Made by a program: the position numbers and the translations under genes. Below the pieces are notes generated by a model, which did not search any database, had not been told where the DNA came from, and was given only the letters and a program-made list of their open reading frames with translations. A DNA stretch of 64,000 nucleotides from Streptomyces diastaticus subsp. diastaticus. Lineage in GTDB: Bacteria; Actinomycetota; Actinomycetes; Streptomycetales; Streptomycetaceae. Of the stretch, positions 46,601 to 54,621 are shown one piece after another. Numbering within the stretch: position 1 is the first letter of the stretch; the number at the start of each line of letters is the position of its first letter. The DNA lies in NCBI RefSeq assembly GCF_011170125.1, contig NZ_BLLN01000005.1, positions 124,001 through 188,000 of the forward strand, in the 5' to 3' direction.

Positions 46601-46964
46601 ATGGGACGCGGAAGGCTCCGCCTCCACCTCGCGGCGGCACCAGGCGTCGGCACGCCATGCACGATGCTCTCCGCAGCACACCGCACGAAGGAGCGCGGCA
46701 CCGACGTGGTCATCGCCTTCGTGGAGCACCACGACCGGCCGCGCGCACCGAGGCCGTGCTGCACGGACTGGAACTCGTACCGCGCCGGCGGCCGGGGCAC
46801 CGGGGCAGGGCGTTCACCGAGACGGGCGGCGACGCGGTCTTGGGACGTGCGCCCCCGTGGCACCGGTGGACGTGAACCGAACCGACCCGCATGACGAGTC
46901 CGAGGCCCTACAGACTGCCGGCCGGTGCTCGTCCGAGCCGCTGCCGGACCGCTGCCCGGCCTGA
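46601..46964 (+). pseudogene. kdpD: Decayed fragment of the sensor kinase gene kdpD
   Basis: From the ATG at 46601 the frame reads MGRGRLRLHLAAAPGVG and, further on, GTDVVIAFVEHHDRP, clearly the KdpD N-terminal (universal-stress-like) domain. The Walker-type GVGKT is degraded to GVGTPC. At about 46742 the match jumps to another frame (RTEAVLHGLELVPRR) and again near 46845 (APVAPVDVNRTDPHDE). About 100 codons remain of a protein normally over 800 aa; membrane, HisKA and HATPase parts are absent. The relic follows kdpE by 34 nt. Confidence 0.85.
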
Positions 46965-47029
46965 GGCGGTATCCCCACGAAACGCCCGACGTGCGGCGGT
47001 CCGTCCCCCGCCCTCCGAAGACGTCAGCC

Positions 47030-47060
47030 CCACCGGCCCACCGGCCCACCGGCCCACCGC
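47030..47060. repeat. Short tandem repeat (CCACCGGC, about 4 copies)
   Basis: Three perfect copies of the 8-nt unit CCACCGGC plus a partial fourth lie in non-coding sequence between the kdpD relic and the glutaminase gene. It may reflect slippage; no function is evident. Confidence 0.6.
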
Positions 47061-47108
47061 AGGGGTCATGGGCCGTCACCACCCGGCGACGACGAGAGAG
47101 CCGCAGCA

Positions 47109-48050
47109 GTGAGCACAATGGGCGCCGTGACGTCGACGATGAACTATCAGCAGGTTCTGGAACAGATTGCCGAGGAGATCGCGCGGACGCCCGGCCGGGG
47201 CCGGTCCGCCGACTACATCCCGGCGCTCGCCACCCGTGACCCGCGCGCCTTCGGCATGGCCGTGGCCGAGCTGGACGGCACCGTCCACGGGGTGGGCGAG
47301 TGGCGCGAGGCCTTCTCCGCACAGTCCATCACCAAGGTCTTCACCCTGGCCCTGGACCTGGCCCATGAGGGCGACGAGCTGTGGGAGCACGTGGGCCGCG
47401 AACCTTCCGGCAACCCGTTCAACTCCCTGGTACAGCTCGAGTACGAGAACGGCATCCCCCGCAACCCGTTCATCAACGCCGGCGCCCTGGTCGTCACCGA
47501 CCGCCTCCACACGCGCACCGGTGACGCGGCGGGCGGGCTCCTGCGGCTGCTGCGTGCCGAGAGCGGGAACCCGGACCTCGGTTTCGACCTGGCGGTCGCC
47601 GGCTCGGAGGCCGCGCGCGGTGACCGCAACGCCGCCCTCGGCCACTTCATGGCCTCCTACGGCAACATCGACAACCCTGTGCCGCTCCTGCTCGACCAGT
47701 ACTTCCGCCAGTGCTCGGTCACCGCCTCCTGCGCCGACCTCGCGTTGGCGGCCACTCTCCTGGCCCGCCACGGCGTGCGCGCCGACGGCACCCGGCTGCT
47801 GACCCGCAGCCAGGCCAAGCAGGTCAACGCGGTCATGCTCACCTGTGGAACCTACGACGCCGCCGGTGAGTTCGCCCACCGCGTCGGCCTGCCCGGCAAG
47901 AGCGGGGTGGGCGGCGGCATCATCGCCGTCGTACCCGGCCGCTGCGCACTGTGCGTGTGGAGCCCCGGTCTGGACGAACGGGGCAACTCCGTGGCGGGGG
48001 TGGCCGCGCTGGACCTCTTCACCACGCTCACGGGACTCTCGGTGTTCTGA
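47109..48050 (+). CDS. glsA: Glutaminase
   Basis: A 313-aa serine-dependent glutaminase of the beta-lactamase-like fold, hydrolysing glutamine to glutamate and ammonia. FSAQSITKVFTLAL contains the S-x-x-K catalytic pair, and PSGNPFNSL, NPFINAGALVVTD and VGLPGKSGVGGGIIAV are family signatures. The start may be the GTG at 47109, the ATG at 47118 or the ATG at 47142 (MNYQQVLEQI), which is closest to family N-termini; no strong ribosome-binding site decides. No operon partner is evident. Confidence 0.92.
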   Translation: MSTMGAVTSTMNYQQVLEQIAEEIARTPGRGRSADYIPALATRDPRAFGMAVAELDGTVHGVGEWREAFSAQSITKVFTLALDLAHEGDELWEHVGREPSGNPFNSLVQLEYENGIPRNPFINAGALVVTDRLHTRTGDAAGGLLRLLRAESGNPDLGFDLAVAGSEAARGDRNAALGHFMASYGNIDNPVPLLLDQYFRQCSVTASCADLALAATLLARHGVRADGTRLLTRSQAKQVNAVMLTCGTYDAAGEFAHRVGLPGKSGVGGGIIAVVPGRCALCVWSPGLDERGNSVAGVAALDLFTTLTGLSVF

Positions 48051-48476
48051 CCCCGCCCGGGCTGGAGGGGTTGCGACGCTTCGGGCTTGTCGATGGTCAC
48101 GTATGAGCGTGGCGGGCCCTCTGAGGCGGTGCCGCAGAACGCGGACGCCAGGGCCGATGTCGAGGCGGCACGCCAGAAGCGCGTCTGCTGGGGAACCGCC
48201 TCCCCACGCCCCGCCGGCTTGCGCCACGCGGAGCCGCCGTCCCGCTCGTCCGGCCGCCTGCCCTGACCGCACAGCGGCTCACGGGGACCCGGGCGGAACC
48301 GGAGCCGGTCCTCCCTGGAGCGATCCGCCCAGCGCGACGCCGGGCAGTGGCGGCGTGGTCGCCGCCTACGGCTTGGGGCGCTCTGCCACGACTTGCGCCG
48401 CGGCAGAGCGGACGCGCAGATCATCGGCTCCGGGGAGAGGCCCGGCCCACCTCGAAGATCAGCGCGTCGGGAGTGC
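48051..48476. other. Gap without a recognisable gene
   Basis: Between the convergent glutaminase and peptidase genes only short GC-driven frames are present on both strands. I saw no domain and no convincing terminator. Confidence 0.4.
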
Positions 48477-49496
48477 TCAGCGCCCGGACTTGAGCGCGGA
48501 CCAGGTGCTCGGGCCGACCACGCCGTCCGCGGCCAGGCCGCGCGACTTCTGGTAAGCGACCACCGCGGCCTTGGACGCGGAGCCCAGCTTGCCGTCGACG
48601 GCGAGGGACCTTCCCAGGGTCGCGTTGAGGCCGCGCTGAAGGTACTTGACCTCCGTACCGCTGGAACCCTCGCGCAGTTTTGTGCCCTTGGCCGGGGCGG
48701 TCACCAGCGCTCCCCAGGTCTTCGGGCCCACCACCCCGTCGGCCGCCGTACCGATCTTCTTCTGGAACGCCTTCACCGCCTGGAGCGTCTTCGCGCCGAA
48801 CACCCCGTCCTTCTCGACGCTGTGCCCGGCGGCGGCCAGGTGTGTCTGCAGGTTCTTGACGGCATCGCCCCGGTCGCCCTCACGCAGCTTCGGGTAGGCG
48901 TCCACCGCTCCGCCCCCGCCCGGCAGACCGGGGAACGCGTAGGCGATGGTCCTGCCCTGCGACACGGTCGAGCCGCAGCGGAAGTCGTCCAGCAGCGACG
49001 CGTCGCGGATCACCACGTCGTTCCGCTCGACCTGGAAGTGGAGGTGCGGCCCCGTGGAGTGCCCCGTGCTGCCGATCGTGCCGATCACCTGGCCCTTCTT
49101 GACCTTCTGCCCGGTGGAGACGGCCCGCGAGTTCAGGTGCAGGTACCTGGTCTCCCAGCCGCCCGCGTGGTCGATCACCACCCGGTTGCCCGGGCTCGCC
49201 GCGTGGTCGGACTGCCGGACGGTCCCGTCCGCGGCCGCCTTCACGGAAGCCCCGGTCGGGCCCGCGATGTCGAAGCCGTCGTGCGGGTTGCCGGAACGGC
49301 AGTAGCCGTTGGGCGATCCCGTGATGGTGCCGCCGGCCGGGACGATCATGGCGCCCTGCTCGGCCGCCGCTGTTCCACCGGTCAGTGCCACACTCCCCGT
49401 GGCCAGGACCGTCACGGTGACGAGCCCGGAAACGGCTCGCGCCGCAACGCGTCTCGTCGACCGGAAGTTCCCTCGTTCTGGCTGACGCATCATCAT
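48477..49496 (-). CDS. Secreted M23 peptidase with two peptidoglycan-binding repeats
   Basis: 339 aa. An N-terminal signal peptide (basic start, hydrophobic VSGLVTVTVLATGSVAL, cleavage near TAAAEQ) directs secretion. An M23 (LytM-type) zinc peptidase domain follows, with NPHDGFD (HxxxD) and GPHLHFQV (HxH). Two C-terminal peptidoglycan-binding domains (LREGDRGDAVKNLQTHLAAA; LREGSSGTEVKYLQRGLNAT) each end in DGVVGPxTW. It cleaves peptidoglycan cross-bridges, either remodelling its own wall or lysing competitors. Confidence 0.92.
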   Translation of the reverse strand: MMMRQPERGNFRSTRRVAARAVSGLVTVTVLATGSVALTGGTAAAEQGAMIVPAGGTITGSPNGYCRSGNPHDGFDIAGPTGASVKAAADGTVRQSDHAASPGNRVVIDHAGGWETRYLHLNSRAVSTGQKVKKGQVIGTIGSTGHSTGPHLHFQVERNDVVIRDASLLDDFRCGSTVSQGRTIAYAFPGLPGGGGAVDAYPKLREGDRGDAVKNLQTHLAAAGHSVEKDGVFGAKTLQAVKAFQKKIGTAADGVVGPKTWGALVTAPAKGTKLREGSSGTEVKYLQRGLNATLGRSLAVDGKLGSASKAAVVAYQKSRGLAADGVVGPSTWSALKSGR

Positions 49497-49649
49497 CTAC
49501 CCTTTTGGTCGTGGGGGGTTCGCGTGGTCAGTACGTGGCGAGAGCCTAGCTTTCGGCCGCGCCGACAGGGATCCGCTGTTCGACCGACCCACCGGCGACC
49601 GCGCCCCTGACCGCAGAGGTCGCCAGTCGCCCACCGGTACGGTGCCGCG

Positions 49650-50324
49650 ATGACAGATCACCCACATCCGAGAGAGGCGTCCGAACAGGTCGCCTTGGCC
49701 TGGGAGCGCATCGGGAGATGGCTGCGGGCGCACGCTCCGGCGTCCGCGGCCCTGCTGCGTCCCCCGGCCGGCGAGGCCGCGATCGCCTCCGTGGAAGAGT
49801 CGATCGGGTGGCCCCTCCCACCTGCGCTGCGCGCCTGGTACCAGCTGAGTGACGGCATCAACGATCCCGACGGGGCCGCCAGTCGGTGGCCGACGGCCTT
49901 TCTGCCGGGGCGACAGGCGTGGTACCGGCTGGACCAGTTGCAGGACGCCTACGTGATGCAGACCCGTGACTGGGAGCGAGAGCCGGGACGTGTACCGGTC
50001 TCGTGCGTGACAGGGGACATCTGGCACGGTCTCTACGTCGACGCACGTCCGAAGGAACCGTCGTACGGGGCGATGGGCCGGTGGACGATCGAACTGGAAC
50101 CCGAGCTCCTCGCGCCAGGCTCCGCCGCCGGATGGCCCTTGGAGACGTGGTTGGGCGCGGTGGCCGACGCCCTGGAGCAAGGCCGCTGCCTGGTCGAGCC
50201 CGGTGGCCGACGCGTCGAGGACATGTGGCCGGCGCTGACCGTGTGCGAGGGGCTGACCTGGGTGGACCCACACGACCCACGCGGGATCCCCGAGGGGCGA
50301 GCCCTTCTCGACGGCCCACGCTGA
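49650..50324 (+). CDS. SMI1/KNR4 (SUKH) family protein
   Basis: 224 aa. The SUKH-fold core is seen in EAAIASVEESIGWPLPPALR, AWYQLSDGIND and AFLPGRQAWYRLDQL. SUKH proteins are often immunity proteins in polymorphic toxin loci, but stand-alone copies are common in Streptomyces and no toxin gene is adjacent. It is divergent from the M23 peptidase gene. The specific role is unknown. Confidence 0.8.
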   Translation: MTDHPHPREASEQVALAWERIGRWLRAHAPASAALLRPPAGEAAIASVEESIGWPLPPALRAWYQLSDGINDPDGAASRWPTAFLPGRQAWYRLDQLQDAYVMQTRDWEREPGRVPVSCVTGDIWHGLYVDARPKEPSYGAMGRWTIELEPELLAPGSAAGWPLETWLGAVADALEQGRCLVEPGGRRVEDMWPALTVCEGLTWVDPHDPRGIPEGRALLDGPR

Positions 50325-50872
50325 GACGGCGGGGCCGGCCGGCCACCGACCGCCGGCACCCTGTTCCGCAGGCTTCACCGCTCAGGGACGCACGACGGCC
50401 GGCTCCTGTACGGCGGGACGCCCGTCGCGGCCAGGGCCCCCTGGCCGCGCGGTCGGGGACCGTGCGGTGCTGTCGCGTCCCGAGCCGTCGTGGTCGCCTG
50501 TCTCCGCGGAAGAGCCGCTCGGGCGGACGGCCACATCACAGTCCGGCCACCTCTTCGGCGATCGGACCGGCAAGCACGCGGCACCGCTCAAGAATGAGCA
50601 TCTGTGAGCCGGGGGCAGGCGTCTACGATACGCGTGATATCCGGGTGGACACCGGCGAACTGGTGAGCTGTGAGCCGTGCGCCGACCTGGTGCGCGGGGG
50701 CGATGGGGGACACCGTGAGATACCCAGTGTGCGACCGTTCGGGCGGTGCCGTCCGCCCTCGTGCGGGCGTTCGGCGCCGTTGCTCCGGCGGAGGCGGCCC
50801 CGGCTCGCGCGGCACCGCCCCGACGCGGCCCGGGCCGCTCGCCCTGTCGCGGATCTCCTGGAGCGCGGTGCT
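50325..50872. other. Gap before the deoxysugar genes
   Basis: No gene is convincing. From the ATG at about 50597 a frame reads MSICEPGAGVYDTRDIRVDT and continues open into the ketoreductase gene, but it becomes Arg/Pro-rich and shows no known domain. It could be a short relic. The promoter of the sugar genes should lie here. Confidence 0.35.
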
Positions 50873-51862
50873 GTGAACGGCAGAAGCACAGCCTCGGCCC
50901 GCCCCGTCGTCACGGTCCTCGGCTCCTCCGGGTTCGTCGGCTCCGCCGTGCTGGCCGCCCTGGCCACGCGCCCCGTCCGGCTGCGGGCTGTGGCTCGCGG
51001 GCCGAGCGCCGTGCCGCACGGGGCCGCCACCGTCGACGTGCGGCAGGCCGATCTCTCGTCCGGGGCGCTTCCCGAGGCGGTGGCGGGCTCCGACGTGGTC
51101 GTCTGCCTCGTCACCCACAGCGGCGGATGGCGGGCGGCCGAGAGCGACCCGGAGAGCGCGCGAGTCAACGTCGGGATCATGCGGGACCTTCTCGCGGCGC
51201 TCGGTGCGGAACGTCCCGCAGGCCCGCCTCCTCTGGTCGTGTACGCCGGTGCCGCCTCCCAGGTGGGTCTGCCGCCCAGGAGCGTGCTCGACGGCAGCGA
51301 GCAGGACCGGCCCGCGACGGAGTACGACCGGCAGAAGCTCGCGGCGGAGGAACTGCTCATGGCGGCCGACGCCGAGGGCACGGTGCGCGGGGTGAGCCTG
51401 CGCCTGCCGACGGTCTTCGGAGAGGCGTGTGCGCCCGGGGCGAGGGACCGTGGCGTGGTCTCCGCGATGATCCGGCGCGCGCTCCGCCATGAACCGCTGA
51501 CCATGTGGCACGACGGCACCGTGAAGCGGGACCTGGTGCACGTGGCGGACGTGGCGGACGCGTTCGCGGCCGCGATCGACCGGCCTTCCCCGCTCACGGG
51601 CCGGCACTGGCTCCTGGGTGCGGGACGGGGCGACGCGCTCGGGGACGTGTTCCACGAGGTGGCACGGATCGTCGCCGCGCGTACCGGCCGGCGCCCGGTG
51701 CCCGTGGTGTCCGTCGACGCTCCCGCGGACGCCCCCGCCACCGACTTCGCGGACGTCACCATCGACTCGTCGCCGTTCCGGGCGGCCACCGGCTGGTCGC
51801 CCCGTCTTCCGCTGCGCGAGGGGCTGGACCGCACGGTCGCCGCTCTGTCACAAGAATCCTGA
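50873..51862 (+). CDS. NDP-deoxyhexose 4-ketoreductase (NAD-dependent epimerase family)
   Basis: A 329-aa short-chain-type reductase with the Rossmann motif VTVLGSSGFVGSAVLAALAT and the YxxxK pair in TEYDRQKLAAEELL. The C-terminal substrate region (LVHVADVADAFAAAIDR) fits DnmV/EryBIV-like 4-ketoreductases that finish dTDP-deoxysugar biosynthesis. I took the GTG at 50873; the frame is open far upstream but without similarity. It is followed 43 nt later by a sugar aminotransferase gene, which supports the sugar assignment. Confidence 0.8.
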   Translation: MNGRSTASARPVVTVLGSSGFVGSAVLAALATRPVRLRAVARGPSAVPHGAATVDVRQADLSSGALPEAVAGSDVVVCLVTHSGGWRAAESDPESARVNVGIMRDLLAALGAERPAGPPPLVVYAGAASQVGLPPRSVLDGSEQDRPATEYDRQKLAAEELLMAADAEGTVRGVSLRLPTVFGEACAPGARDRGVVSAMIRRALRHEPLTMWHDGTVKRDLVHVADVADAFAAAIDRPSPLTGRHWLLGAGRGDALGDVFHEVARIVAARTGRRPVPVVSVDAPADAPATDFADVTIDSSPFRAATGWSPRLPLREGLDRTVAALSQES

Positions 51863-51905
51863 GTGTTCCTGCCTCCACCATCGCTCGTGAAGGGACGGTC
51901 CACGG

Positions 51906-53015
51906 ATGACAACCCGGGTGTGGGACTACCTGCCGGAGTACGAGAGTGAACGCGAGGACGTCCTCGACGCCGTCGACACGGTCTTCCGCTCCGGGCGGCT
52001 GGTGTTCGGCGAGAGCATGCGGGGTTTCGAGAGGGAGTTCGCGGCCCGGCACGGCGTAGCGCACTGTGTCGGCGTCGACAACGGGACCAACGCCCTCAAG
52101 CTGGCGCTCCAGGCACTGGGCGTGGGCCCCGGCGACGAGGTCATCACCGTGTCCAACACGGCCGCTCCCACGGTGGTGGCCATCGACGCCGTCGGCGCGA
52201 CCCCGGTCTTCGTCGACGTGCGCGCCGACGACCACCTCATGGACACCGGCCAGGTGGACGCCGCCGTCACCGACCGCACCCGCTGCCTGCTGCCGGTGCA
52301 TCTGTACGGGCAGTGCGTCGACATGGCCCCGCTGGAGCGGGCCGCAGAACGGCACGGGCTGGCTCTGCTGGAGGACTGCGCGCAGGCGCACGGCGCCCGG
52401 CACCACGGCCGGCAGGCCGGCGCCATCGGGGACGCGGCGGCCTACTCCTTCTACCCGACCAAGGTCCTGGGCGCCTACGGGGACGCCGGAGCCGTGCTGA
52501 CCCCGGACGACCACGTGGCCCGGCGGCTCGCGCGGCTGCGGTACTACGGGATGGAGGAGCGCTACTACGTCGTCGAGACTCCCGGGCACAACGCGCGGCT
52601 CGACGAGGTCCAGGCGGAGATCCTGCGCCGCAAGCTCCGTCGTCTCGACTCCTACGTCGAGGCCCGCAGGGCCGTGGCCCGCCGCTACGCCGAGGGGCTG
52701 GCGGACACCGGTCTCGTCCTGCCGCGGACGGCTGCCGGGAACGACCACGTGTACTACCTGTACGTCGTACGCCATCCTCAGCGCGATCAGATCATGAGAG
52801 CACTCAGCGCCCGCGGCATCGAACTCAACATCAGCTATCCGTGGCCGGTGCACACCATGTCGGGGTTCTCCCGCCTCGGACAGCCCCGTGGCTCCCTCCC
52901 GGTCACCGAGAAGCTGGCGGACGAGATCTTCTCGCTGCCGATGTACCCCTCGCTCCCCCGTGAGCGGCAGGACGAGGTGATCGAGGCACTGCGCGTCGTT
53001 CTCTCCCGTCTCTAG
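51906..53015 (+). CDS. DegT/DnrJ/EryC1 family sugar aminotransferase
   Basis: A 369-aa PLP-dependent aminotransferase. K186 in [17 protein letters not shown] is the Schiff-base lysine; [20 protein letters not shown] and [15 protein letters not shown] are family signatures. Overall it reads very like the 3-aminotransferases of daunosamine/rhodosamine biosynthesis (DnrJ/DnmJ, AknZ), which aminate dTDP-3-keto-deoxyhexoses. It lies between a 4-ketoreductase and a 3,5-epimerase gene. The sugar produced cannot be fixed because a 2,3-dehydratase and a methyltransferase are not in the window. Confidence 0.88.
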   Translation: MTTRVWDYLPEYESEREDVLDAVDTVFRSGRLVFGESMRGFEREFAARHGVAHCVGVDNGTNALKLALQALGVGPGDEVITVSNTAAPTVVAIDAVGATPVFVDVRADDHLMDTGQVDAAVTDRTRCLLPVHLYGQCVDMAPLERAAERHGLALLEDCAQAHGARHHGRQAGAIGDAAAYSFYPTKVLGAYGDAGAVLTPDDHVARRLARLRYYGMEERYYVVETPGHNARLDEVQAEILRRKLRRLDSYVEARRAVARRYAEGLADTGLVLPRTAAGNDHVYYLYVVRHPQRDQIMRALSARGIELNISYPWPVHTMSGFSRLGQPRGSLPVTEKLADEIFSLPMYPSLPRERQDEVIEALRVVLSRL

Positions 53016-53054
53016 GAATTCCGCGGTCACGGACCCCGTCCCACCGGAGTTGGT

Positions 53055-53685
53055 ATGAGATCACGAAGGCTCGCCGTCGACGGCGCGATCGAGTTCACCC
53101 CCCGTGTGTTCCCCGACGAACGCGGTCTTTTCGTCTCCCCCTTCCAGGAGGCGGCCTTCCTGGAGGCCACCGGGAGCCCGCTGTTTCCGGTGGCGCAGAC
53201 CAACCACAGCCGGTCCCGGCGGGGCGTGGTGAGGGGCGTGCACTTCACCACGACACCGCCCGGCACGGCCAAGTACGTGTACTGCGCCCGGGGCCGGGCA
53301 CTCGACATCGTGGTCGACATCAGGGTCGGTTCACCGACGTTCGGGCGGTGGGACGCCGTCCTGCTGGACCAGCGGGACTTCCGCTCCGTCTACCTTCCGG
53401 TGGGCGTGGGGCACGCGTTCGTGGCGCTGGAGGAGGACACCGTCGTGTCCTACCTGCTCTCCAGGGCCTACGTACCCGAGCACGAACTGGCCCTCTCCGC
53501 TCTGGATCCGGCGTTGGGGCTTCCCATTCCGGACGACACGCCACCACTCCTCTCCGACCGGGACCAGGCCGCCCCCCACCCTCGCCGAAGCCGGCGAGCG
53601 AGGTCTGCTCCCGGACTACGCGGCGTGCCGCTCCCTCGAACACACCACAGCGTCCGCCGCCTCCGAGGCCCGTCACCGTCCGTGA
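53055..53685 (+). CDS. dTDP-4-keto-deoxyhexose 3,5-epimerase (RmlC-like), with a 1-nt frameshift near the end
   Basis: A cupin epimerase with RGVVRGVHFTTTPPGTAKYV (catalytic His), ALDIVVDIRVGSPTFG and FRSVYLPVGVGHAFVALEED. The sequence as given frameshifts in a run of six C at about 53571-53576. Removing one C restores TLAEAGERGLLPDYAACRSL and a stop at 53683-53685, matching the normal family C-terminus. Without correction the protein ends in Arg/Pro-rich sequence at 53747. The catalytic core lies before the shift. It is probably either a sequencing error in the homopolymer or a recent mutation. Confidence 0.85.
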
Positions 53686-53871
53686 CGCGCGCACCGTGGG
53701 ACCGGGCTCCGCAAGACCCGGCGGGAAGAATTCCGCCGACTCGGTAGTCACTGACCGTGACCGAATTTCAGGAAAGGGGGAGGGTGTGGGCTCCAGGCAC
53801 GGGAAGGGAGGCCGGCACTCAGGTGAACGGGCCATTCTCGGACGCCCGGGCGCGCGTGCCCTTACATTCGC

Positions 53872-54573
53872 ATGGTCCAATCGCTACACCTTACGGAAGT
53901 CCGGAAGTTCACCGAGCTGATCGCCGCCAGGATCCAGGGGGACGGACAGCGGCCGCAAGGCGCTGTCGTGCTGCGGGGGGAGCACATATACAACTGCGCG
54001 GACACCGACCGGAACGTCTACTTCGTCAAGTCGGGGCAGGTCAAAACCATCATGGTGACGGCGAGCGGAAAGCGATGTCTGCTCGACCTCTACCTGCCGG
54101 GAAACGTCTTCGGAGAGCTCTGCCTCACCAATCCCCGCCGCACCGACACGGCCGTGGCCATGGCGGACACCGAACTCGTCCGGGTCTCCCACCAGCGGCT
54201 GCTGGCCATCCTGGACCGTGAGGGGCTGCTGGAGCTCTTCACCGCGTACCTGACCGACCGTCTGGCCGAGCAGCAGAGGATCATCGCCGACCTGGTGACC
54301 CTGGAGAGCGAGATGCGCCTGGCGGCCAGGCTGCTCCAGCTCTCGAAGCGCTTCGGCCAGCGGTGCGACCGGGGGATGCTGATATCCGTCCGGCTGACGC
54401 AGGAGGAGCTCGCCGAGATGGTCGGCACGACACGGTCCCGCGTGGGTTTCTTCCTCAAGACGTTCCGGGAGGCCGGGCTCCTGGTCTCCAGCCGGGGGCC
54501 GATCATCATCAACCAGCCGAATCTGGCCAGCTACGTCGGGGAGCGTCTGCCGCTGGGCCGCGGGCTCCTCTGA
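53872..54573 (+). CDS. Crp/Fnr-family transcriptional regulator
   Basis: A 233-aa protein with an N-terminal cyclic-nucleotide-binding-like beta-barrel (GQVKTIMVTASGKRCLLDLY, LPGNVFGELCL) and a C-terminal winged helix (LTQEELAEMVGTTRSRVGFF). There is no FNR-type Cys cluster and the cAMP-binding residues are not fully conserved, so the ligand is unknown. It follows the sugar genes by about 190 nt and converges on the ABC importer operon, with a large palindromic terminator between them. Confidence 0.85.
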   Translation: MVQSLHLTEVRKFTELIAARIQGDGQRPQGAVVLRGEHIYNCADTDRNVYFVKSGQVKTIMVTASGKRCLLDLYLPGNVFGELCLTNPRRTDTAVAMADTELVRVSHQRLLAILDREGLLELFTAYLTDRLAEQQRIIADLVTLESEMRLAARLLQLSKRFGQRCDRGMLISVRLTQEELAEMVGTTRSRVGFFLKTFREAGLLVSSRGPIIINQPNLASYVGERLPLGRGLL

Positions 54574-54575
54574 AA

Positions 54576-54615
54576 GGAGCGGGGAAGGCGTCCGGCCGGA
54601 CGCCTTCCCCGCTCC
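54576..54615. terminator. Bidirectional terminator, 40-nt perfect palindrome
   Basis: A perfectly symmetric 40-nt palindrome (20-bp arms, centre between 54595 and 54596) begins 2 nt after the Crp-type gene's stop and ends 6 nt before the stop of the convergent ABC gene. It can terminate transcription from both sides. Confidence 0.85.
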
Positions 54616-54621
54616 GTCCGG

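Noticed and set aside
49650..50324. SMI1/KNR4 protein as the immunity gene of a toxin system with the M23 peptidase
   Set aside because: The M23 protein is a typical secreted wall hydrolase, the genes are divergent, and no polymorphic-toxin features are present.
50597..50872. Upstream extension of the ketoreductase frame (MSICEPGAGVYD...) as a separate small gene
   Set aside because: The first 30 residues look protein-like but the rest is Arg/Pro-rich and unlike any family I know; not enough to call a gene.
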